Shown in pieces: positions 60,671 through 64,000 of a DNA stretch of 64,000 nt. The notes under the pieces are model-generated. The model had not been told where the DNA came from. It saw only the letters and a program-made list of their open reading frames with translations, and searched no databases. Every line of letters begins with the position of its first letter. Position 1 is the stretch's first letter. The DNA comes from a virus, in the IMG/VR virus record IMGVR_UViG_3300032293_002041, positions 164,973 to 228,972 of that record. One strand, given 5' to 3'. Both the position numbers and the translations under genes were made by a program.

Positions 60671-60871
60671 ATGGAAAAGTCAGTTTCAGTCAAGAGTTTC
60701 ACCCGTTCGCTGCCTCCGATCTATACCCACGATTTCATCGTGCGTATGAAAGACGGGAAAGCCTATAAGCTTTCTCGTTGTGGCTCGAATCGTCAAGCCT
60801 ACGAAATCATGCGTTCAAATGGTTTCGATACCAAGGAAATCGTGAGGGTTGACGCCGCCCCTAAGAAGTAG
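60671..60871 (+). CDS. Small early protein, MEKSVSV paralog 2
   Basis: The start ATG at 60671 follows AGAGAGTTGAAG. The 66-residue product begins MEKSVSVKSFTRSLPPIYTH and is a paralog of the protein at 59198. Its last residues DAAPKK replace TSVTPK in the paralog. Both follow cassettes with near-identical promoters, which suggests gene and cassette were copied together. Confidence 0.75.
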   Translation: MEKSVSVKSFTRSLPPIYTHDFIVRMKDGKAYKLSRCGSNRQAYEIMRSNGFDTKEIVRVDAAPKK

Positions 60872-60943
60872 GGGTTGAGTGTCGTCTCTCCTAATCCTTC
60901 GGATTTGCGGCTGTTGGGTATAGTCAGCCTAAAGACTGGCCTA

Positions 60944-60972
60944 TTGACAAGCCGATAACTATAGTATAGAAT
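60944..60972 (+). promoter_or_regulatory. Sigma70-type promoter
   Basis: TTGACA (60944-60949) and TAGAAT (60967-60972), spacer 17 (agccgataactatagta). The gap before it (60872-60943) holds small inverted repeats such as AATCCTTCGGATT. Confidence 0.7.
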
Positions 60973-60990
60973 GGTGCAAAAAGGGGAGAC

Positions 60991-61182
60991 ATGGTAGGTG
61001 ATTTTATTCTGGTGTGGGCTTGGCTGGGGCTTATGCTTTTTGTTTTGGGGTGTGTCTACTTTCTCTCTATTGTGGGGGAAGTTTGGCAGAGAATAAATGA
61101 GTATGAGGCTATGAGGGCCAGGGGTTTTACTCTTATGAAAGATGATAAGGGTGATGATTTCTGGGTGGGATACGGGGATTGA
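60991..61182 (+). CDS. Small membrane protein (63 residues)
   Basis: The product begins MVGDFILVWAWLGLMLFVLG and has one long membrane segment (about 5-29), then a charged C-terminal part with VWQRINEYEAMRARGF. GGGGAG precedes the ATG. It probably sits in the inner membrane with a cytoplasmic tail. Confidence 0.7.
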   Translation: MVGDFILVWAWLGLMLFVLGCVYFLSIVGEVWQRINEYEAMRARGFTLMKDDKGDDFWVGYGD

Positions 61183-61206
61183 CCGAATAACAATGGAGAT
61201 ACAAGG

Positions 61207-61317
61207 ATGTATCAATTTGATTTTGTTAGTGTCGCTTTCGGCTATATTTGTGGTATCGTACTGTATGCTAGTATGTCAAATATCATGTATATGGAGGAAA
61301 ATGATGAAAGTGAGTGA
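61207..61317 (+). CDS. Tiny membrane protein (36 residues)
   Basis: The product MYQFDFVSVAFGYICGIVLY... ends MEENDESE, with one membrane segment and an acidic tail. GGAG lies eight bases before the ATG. A longer overlapping frame (ATG 61142 or 61193) also has hydrophobic content, but this frame has the better ribosome site. Confidence 0.5.
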   Translation: MYQFDFVSVAFGYICGIVLYASMSNIMYMEENDESE

Positions 61318-61381
61318 CTACATATTGTGGGGGGTGTGTTTTATAATCGGCTGCACCATGACGTATCTCCTTCACCAGTAA
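61304..61381 (+). CDS. Tiny membrane protein (25 residues)
   Basis: The product begins MKVSDYILWGVCFIIGCTMT, a single membrane segment. GGAGG lies six bases before the ATG, inside the preceding 36-codon gene, so the two are coupled. Alternatively this is the C-terminus of a 62-79 residue two-segment membrane protein in the same frame. Confidence 0.45.
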   Translation: MKVSDYILWGVCFIIGCTMTYLLHQ

Positions 61382-61515
61382 GGATTTACGACCAGTCCGG
61401 CCCGCCCCGCGAAGCGTAAGTGCTTATGTTGCAACACTTTACGACAAACTTACAGCATTGTAAGGAAACTTTACTGCTGAAGGGTATTGACAGTTGACGA
61501 TAATAGGTATAGAAT
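61378..61515 (+). repeat. Cassette H: short left half, inverted GC core and promoter
   Basis: The left half is reduced to GTAAGGATTTACGACC. The GC core is inverted, CGGCCCGCC at 61398-61406, followed by CGCGAAGCG as in cassette G. The right half is GTAAGTGCTTATGTTG to CACTTTACGAC. The promoter is TTGACA (61487-61492)/TAGAAT (61510-61515), spacer 17 with GACGATAATA. Confidence 0.85.
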
Positions 61516-61542
61516 GGTAGGACAAGAAAGAAAGGGAGTCAA

Positions 61543-61740
61543 ATGCTAGAAGTTGGGAATAAGGTTTCGGTGCTGCTGCCATACTGGGTTCAAGTCCATG
61601 ATCGCGTTGAGCCATATGTTAACGCTACGGTTGTGAAGGTTTCCGAAAACACCGTCACAGTAGAATATGATGCTCCAGATACATGGAGTGGTAAGGCATG
61701 TCTGGTTGTTAATGATCTAGGCCGGATTTCCAAGATTTGA
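61543..61740 (+). CDS. Small SH3/KOW-like early protein (65 residues)
   Basis: The product begins MLEVGNKVSVLLPYWVQVHD and contains VNATVVKVSENTVTVEYDAP. It is a likely further member of the small beta-barrel family of this region. The TGA stop lies in the next -35 box. Confidence 0.7.
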   Translation: MLEVGNKVSVLLPYWVQVHDRVEPYVNATVVKVSENTVTVEYDAPDTWSGKACLVVNDLGRISKI

Positions 61741-61764
61741 CAACAGGGAAAAGTTTGGTAGAAT
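61737..61764 (+). promoter_or_regulatory. Sigma70-type promoter overlapping a stop codon
   Basis: TTGACA (61737-61742) contains the TGA stop (61738-61740) of the previous gene. TAGAAT lies at 61759-61764, spacer 16. Confidence 0.7.
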
Positions 61765-61789
61765 ACCAACACAAGAAAGAGAGAGCAGA

Positions 61790-61969
61790 ATGACGAATAC
61801 TTTCTACTGTTTGCAATGTGATGCTGATTGTGGGCCTTTTAAGCATTGTTGTGCTTGCGAGGACAATCCTGAGATGCAGAATGTTCAACATCCCGGCTTC
61901 ACCTCTAGTGCGGAAATTCAGCAGGAAATCGACGCAGAAGATTTCTGGTACGAGTATGATCAGCGTTGA
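61790..61969 (+). CDS. Small Cys-rich zinc-site protein (59 residues)
   Basis: The product begins MTNTFYCLQCDADCGPFKHC and continues CACEDNPE. Two CxxC-type pairs suggest a zinc site. The C-terminus is acidic and Tyr/Trp-rich (DAEDFWYEYDQR). The TGA stop lies in the next -35 box. Function unknown. Confidence 0.7.
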   Translation: MTNTFYCLQCDADCGPFKHCCACEDNPEMQNVQHPGFTSSAEIQQEIDAEDFWYEYDQR

Positions 61970-61994
61970 CAGAGTTGATTAGGCTTGGTAGAAT
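61966..61994 (+). promoter_or_regulatory. Sigma70-type promoter overlapping a stop codon
   Basis: TTGACA (61966-61971) contains the TGA stop (61967-61969). TAGAAT lies at 61989-61994, spacer 17. A second TATAAT at 62007-62012 could give an additional start. Confidence 0.7.
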
Positions 61995-62037
61995 AAGCCC
62001 ATACTCTATAATAGAAGAACAAGAAAGAGAGAACAGA

Positions 62038-62259
62038 ATGAAGAACGAACTCAATGATGGAGAACTGGTTCAGTGTGACAATAAGTGGTTTGGCCGGGTG
62101 TGTGATTTTGCTCGCACCGAAGATGGCGAGATTGTTGCATACTACGTGGTTCCTCTTGACGACAGAGAGAACACATGGGTTGACAGCGATAACATTGTTT
62201 CCTATGCTGCTCTTCGTGCAGCTTTTGGCCCGATTGACTATATCGAAAAGTCTCTCTAA
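62038..62259 (+). CDS. Small early protein (73 residues), possible beta-barrel
   Basis: The start ATG at 62038 follows AAGAAAGAGAGAAC. The product begins MKNELNDGELVQCDNKWFGR and includes GEIVAYYVVPLDDRENTWVD. It is acidic and has the same ...V..DG..G.V look as the small SH3-like proteins, but with weaker similarity. Function unknown. Confidence 0.65.
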   Translation: MKNELNDGELVQCDNKWFGRVCDFARTEDGEIVAYYVVPLDDRENTWVDSDNIVSYAALRAAFGPIDYIEKSL

Positions 62260-62267
62260 AAATCCTT

Positions 62268-62442
62268 GACATAAACCCTTGCTGCGTAAACACTTACGAC
62301 GAGCGGGGCGGGCCGCGTTCGCTGTAACTCTTTATTTACCAACACTTTACGGTAACTGCAAAATTTTTCATCTTTGGCACGAAATTATATTTTGGAATTT
62401 TCCAAGTTTCTGCTTGACGCTGGTCGATAATAAGTGTAGAAT
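62268..62442 (+). repeat. Cassette I: stem-loops, GC core and promoter
   Basis: The left half is GACATAAACCCTTGCTGCG to CTTACGAC. The GC core is at 62306-62315. The right half is GCTGTAACTCTTTATT to CACTTTACGG, followed by TTTGGCACGAAATTATATTT, also found in cassette A. The promoter is TTGACG (62414-62419)/TAGAAT (62437-62442), spacer 17 with GTCGATAATA. Confidence 0.85.
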
Positions 62443-62479
62443 GACAGCATCACGAACGGAAACCACAAGGAACAGAATC

Positions 62480-62653
62480 ATGCTGAACTTCGACGAGATC
62501 AACGACATTCTGAACGACATGGCCGAAGCGGGTATTGTTGAGCCGATGGTCGAGCCGATTGACGATCCCAGCGTGGAAGTCAATTTTTGGGATTGGGCAG
62601 ACATTGTTGGTGCTGTTGAAGATTTTGTCCCAGAGGAGTATGATCATGCTTAG
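62480..62653 (+). CDS. Small acidic early protein (57 residues)
   Basis: The product begins MLNFDEINDILNDMAEAGIV and ends VEDFVPEEYDHA; it is strongly acidic. AAGGAACAGAATC precedes the ATG. It shares its 3' end with the start of the next tiny membrane gene. Function unknown. Confidence 0.65.
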   Translation: MLNFDEINDILNDMAEAGIVEPMVEPIDDPSVEVNFWDWADIVGAVEDFVPEEYDHA

Positions 62654-62720
62654 TACGATTGCTTTTGTTGTTGCATACGTTGGCCTGTTTTACATCACCA
62701 CCATCATGAGGGATTGGTAA
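62646..62720 (+). CDS. Tiny membrane protein (24 residues)
   Basis: The product MLSTIAFVVAYVGLFYITTI plus MRDW is a single membrane segment. GAGGAG lies seven bases before the ATG, inside the end of the preceding gene, and its stop overlaps the start of the next gene (TAATG). This three-gene coupling supports real expression. Confidence 0.55.
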   Translation: MLSTIAFVVAYVGLFYITTIMRDW

Positions 62721-62980
62721 TGAGTTACGAGTATGACGATTTCGAGGATTTTTTCAGTGCGGATTCTGACCCTAATGGAGACGGCGATTACGATCCGTCG
62801 TATGACGATGATTCGTTTGATGATAGTATGGATGGTGATGCTGAATCTGCGTTGGCTTCCGCTGGATGGGGAACAGATGAGGATTACGGCTGTTATGGGG
62901 ACGATGGAGTAGAGGATTTCCACTCTGATGAGGCTGTAGGGTTTGTTGATTATAATGAAGATGGCCCATACGACGACTGA
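62720..62980 (+). CDS. Extremely acidic protein (86 residues), DNA-mimic candidate
   Basis: The start ATG at 62720 overlaps the previous stop. The product begins MSYEYDDFEDFFSADSDPNG. About 32 of 86 residues are Asp or Glu, and there is no Lys or Arg. Such composition is typical of phage DNA-mimic or inhibitor proteins, but low-complexity acidic proteins have other roles too. A second acidic gene begins at 63945. Confidence 0.7.
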   Translation: MSYEYDDFEDFFSADSDPNGDGDYDPSYDDDSFDDSMDGDAESALASAGWGTDEDYGCYGDDGVEDFHSDEAVGFVDYNEDGPYDD

Positions 62981-62988
62981 GCCATTCG

Positions 62989-63128
62989 CCCTAAACCCTT
63001 TGTGCGAAAGCACTTAGGGTCAGCGGGGCGGGCCGCTTTTGACGTAAGTCCTTGAAGCTAATAGACTTAGGATAAAAAAGAATTTTTTAAGATACCCTCT
63101 TGCATTGGTCGATAATATATGGTAGACT
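62989..63128 (+). repeat. Cassette J: stem-loop, GC core and promoter
   Basis: CCCTAA (62989-62994) pairs with TTAGGG (63014-63019). The GC core is at 63026-63035. The right half is GACGTAAGTCCTTG to GACTTAGG, followed by aaaaaagaatttttt. The promoter is weaker: TTGCAT (63100-63105)/TAGACT (63123-63128), spacer 17 with GTCGATAATA. Confidence 0.8.
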
Positions 63129-63170
63129 AGTGTGTAATCACTAACCAAACCCCCAGTAGGAAACTGTAAG

Positions 63171-63620
63171 ATGATCAACGTCAACCTCTCGCTCTCTCTC
63201 ACCTCTGCTCTCTCTCTGCTCCGCAACACCAGCATCTCCGACACTATTCGTGACGAAATCCAGAGAGCCATTGAAATCGGCTTGTCTCAGTGCGATAGCG
63301 ATGTCAAGCCTACTCGTCATATGAATCTGACTCTGAAAAGCGTCCCTGTCAAAGAGAAGATTCACTGCATTGCTGCCGTGAGAAACACTCTGCTGTGGGG
63401 TCTGAAAGACAGCAAGGATTTCGTTGACGTTGTGTTGGGTAAACTCGACCTTGAAAGCCCCGGCATCGAATCATATGACAGTGCTGGCTATTGGTCTCCC
63501 GTCTATAAGGGTGGAACCCCTAACACTCTGACTGAGCGTACCGAACTGGTCAAAGAGCTGGCAAAGCAGCTTAGTGAGATTGGGTGCGAGGTTTACACGG
63601 ACACTTACAACTGCACCTAA
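63171..63620 (+). CDS. Protein with ribosomal L7/L12 C-terminal-like domain
   Basis: In the 149-residue protein, residues about 51-91 (MNLTLKSVPVKEKIHCIAAV, RNTLLWGLKDSKDFVDVVLG) align with the L7/L12 C-terminal domain pattern FDVVL...KVAVIKAVRxxTGLGLKEAKDLV. Residues about 125-145 (RTELVKELAKQLSEIGCEVY) match its last helix-strand. In ribosomes this domain recruits translation factors. In a phage it may engage host translation factors. A long insertion (about 92-124) interrupts the domain. The N-terminal 50 residues are helical. Confidence 0.6.
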   Translation: MINVNLSLSLTSALSLLRNTSISDTIRDEIQRAIEIGLSQCDSDVKPTRHMNLTLKSVPVKEKIHCIAAVRNTLLWGLKDSKDFVDVVLGKLDLESPGIESYDSAGYWSPVYKGGTPNTLTERTELVKELAKQLSEIGCEVYTDTYNCT

Positions 63621-63763
63621 TTTAAACCCTTATGGCGTAAACACTTACGTCAAACGGGGCGGGCCGGATTTGCTGTAACTCCTTATGCTATAACACTTTA
63701 TATCAACCTTACGGTATTGCAAGAAAAATTTTCATTTGACAGCTAAAGTTTCTATGCTATACT
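63621..63763 (+). repeat. Cassette K: stem-loops, GC core and promoter
   Basis: The left half is AAACCCTTATGGCGTAAAC to CTTACGTC. The GC core is at 63657-63666. The right half is GCTGTAACTCCTTATG to CACTTTATATC. The promoter is TTGACA (63736-63741)/TATACT (63758-63763), spacer 16; here TCGATAATAG lies after the -10 box. Confidence 0.85.
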
Positions 63764-63793
63764 TGTCGATAATAGAGTAGAGGGAGAAACAGA

Positions 63794-63958
63794 ATGACGA
63801 CCGTGATGGTTTTCGATATCTGGACAGATGAGTTGCTGGACAGTGTGTCTGCTGCAACTTCATCCGAAGCGTGGAGTGAGGCGTGGGACAAGTGGGGTTG
63901 GCCCGATTGTATGGGTGCTGATGTTAGGTTTAAAGAGGTGAATGATGAGTCGGTATGA
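63794..63958 (+). CDS. Small Trp/acidic-rich early protein (54 residues)
   Basis: The product begins MTTVMVFDIWTDELLDSVSA and has AWSEAWDKWGWPDC, giving five Trp in 54 residues. It is acidic. Its end overlaps the start of the next gene by 14 bases. No family is recognised. Confidence 0.6.
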   Translation: MTTVMVFDIWTDELLDSVSAATSSEAWSEAWDKWGWPDCMGADVRFKEVNDESV

Positions 63959-64000
63959 TGACTGGAATGAGGACGATGATTCGGACGATGGCTATGATGC
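63945..64000 (+). CDS. Partial acidic protein at the window edge
   Basis: GAGG six bases before an ATG and the frame MSRYDDWNEDDDSDDGYD run off the right edge. The composition resembles the acidic protein at 62720. Only 18 codons are visible. Confidence 0.5.
   Translation, partial: MSRYDDWNEDDDSDDGYD

Noticed and set aside
61142-61381. Single 79-residue membrane protein
   Set aside because: Two shorter frames with better ribosome sites explain the region more simply, although the single frame cannot be ruled out.
55999-62279. Longer in-frame starts upstream of many early genes
   Set aside because: These starts fall inside -35 or -10 boxes and therefore would not be in the transcript; the ATG after the purine-rich leader was chosen.
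55826-63763. CRISPR-like array
   Set aside because: The repeats are about 140-200 bp, contain promoters, and are separated by coding genes of variable length, not by short uniform spacers. No cas gene is present.
55826-63763. Iteron-type replication origin
   Set aside because: The repeats are spread over 8 kb, each next to a promoter and a gene start, which fits regulation better than an origin. No replication initiator gene is seen.
1-64000. tRNA genes, integrase, attachment sites or insertion sequences
   Set aside because: I saw no cloverleaf-like sequence, no integrase or transposase motif and no terminal inverted repeats by reading; a dedicated scan could still find a tRNA.

Overview
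The window looks like part of a large tailed double-stranded DNA phage genome. It has a terminase-portal-protease-capsid block, many tail-fibre genes, a phage-type sigma-like factor, and a dense array of tiny genes driven by strong sigma70-type promoters. No tail tube, sheath, polymerase, integrase or tRNA gene is visible. The host is a bacterium. Weak hints point to Planctomycetota: a small secreted Val/Pro/Tyr-rich protein and a formylglycine-enzyme-like domain of a type I associate with that group. This host call is an inference.

Region 1 (1-43.7 kb, almost all minus strand) is the late structural region. Read in transcription order from 43.7 kb downward it holds: a small gene overlapping a sigma-like factor, a candidate small terminase subunit, GDP-mannose 4,6-dehydratase, HNH nuclease, ERCC4-type nuclease, large terminase, portal, prohead protease with a nested scaffold, decoration protein, major capsid protein, and then a 33-kb tail-fibre and adhesin block. 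That block contains three proteins with an Mtd-type N-terminal domain, collagen-like stretches, Fn3 and LamG domains, a Gly-rich adhesin, a permuted formylglycine-enzyme-like protein and one 4061-residue protein. A GC-rich island at 22.1-24.4 kb carries a 2-oxoglutarate/Fe(II) oxygenase. A recurrent GTGTAT-type element lies before most late transcription units and may be the late promoter read by the sigma-like factor.

Region 2 (43.8-55.3 kb, mostly plus strand, very AT-rich) is a glycan-building cluster. It encodes at least six predicted glycosyltransferases, a GT-D-like protein, a methyltransferase, an SGNH esterase or acyltransferase and two sulfotransferases. Together with the dehydratase in region 1 it could make an acylated, sulfated, methylated glycan on the virion or on the host surface. 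A small Myb/AT-hook protein gene with a palindromic operator-like site marks the divergent boundary.

Region 3 (55.4-64 kb, plus strand, higher GC) is an early-type region of about 28 very small genes. About every 600-900 bases a repeated cassette of roughly 140-200 bp occurs, eleven in all. Each has stem-loop halves, usually a GC-rich core, and a consensus TTGACA/TATAAT promoter. Nine further promoters of the same kind lie between cassettes, several with the stop codon of the upstream gene inside the -35 box. The genes include a ribosomal L7/L12-like domain protein, two very acidic proteins, tiny membrane proteins, Cys-rich zinc-site proteins and several paralogous sets. Arrayed terminator/operator-promoter cassettes with internal inversions are the most unusual feature of the window.
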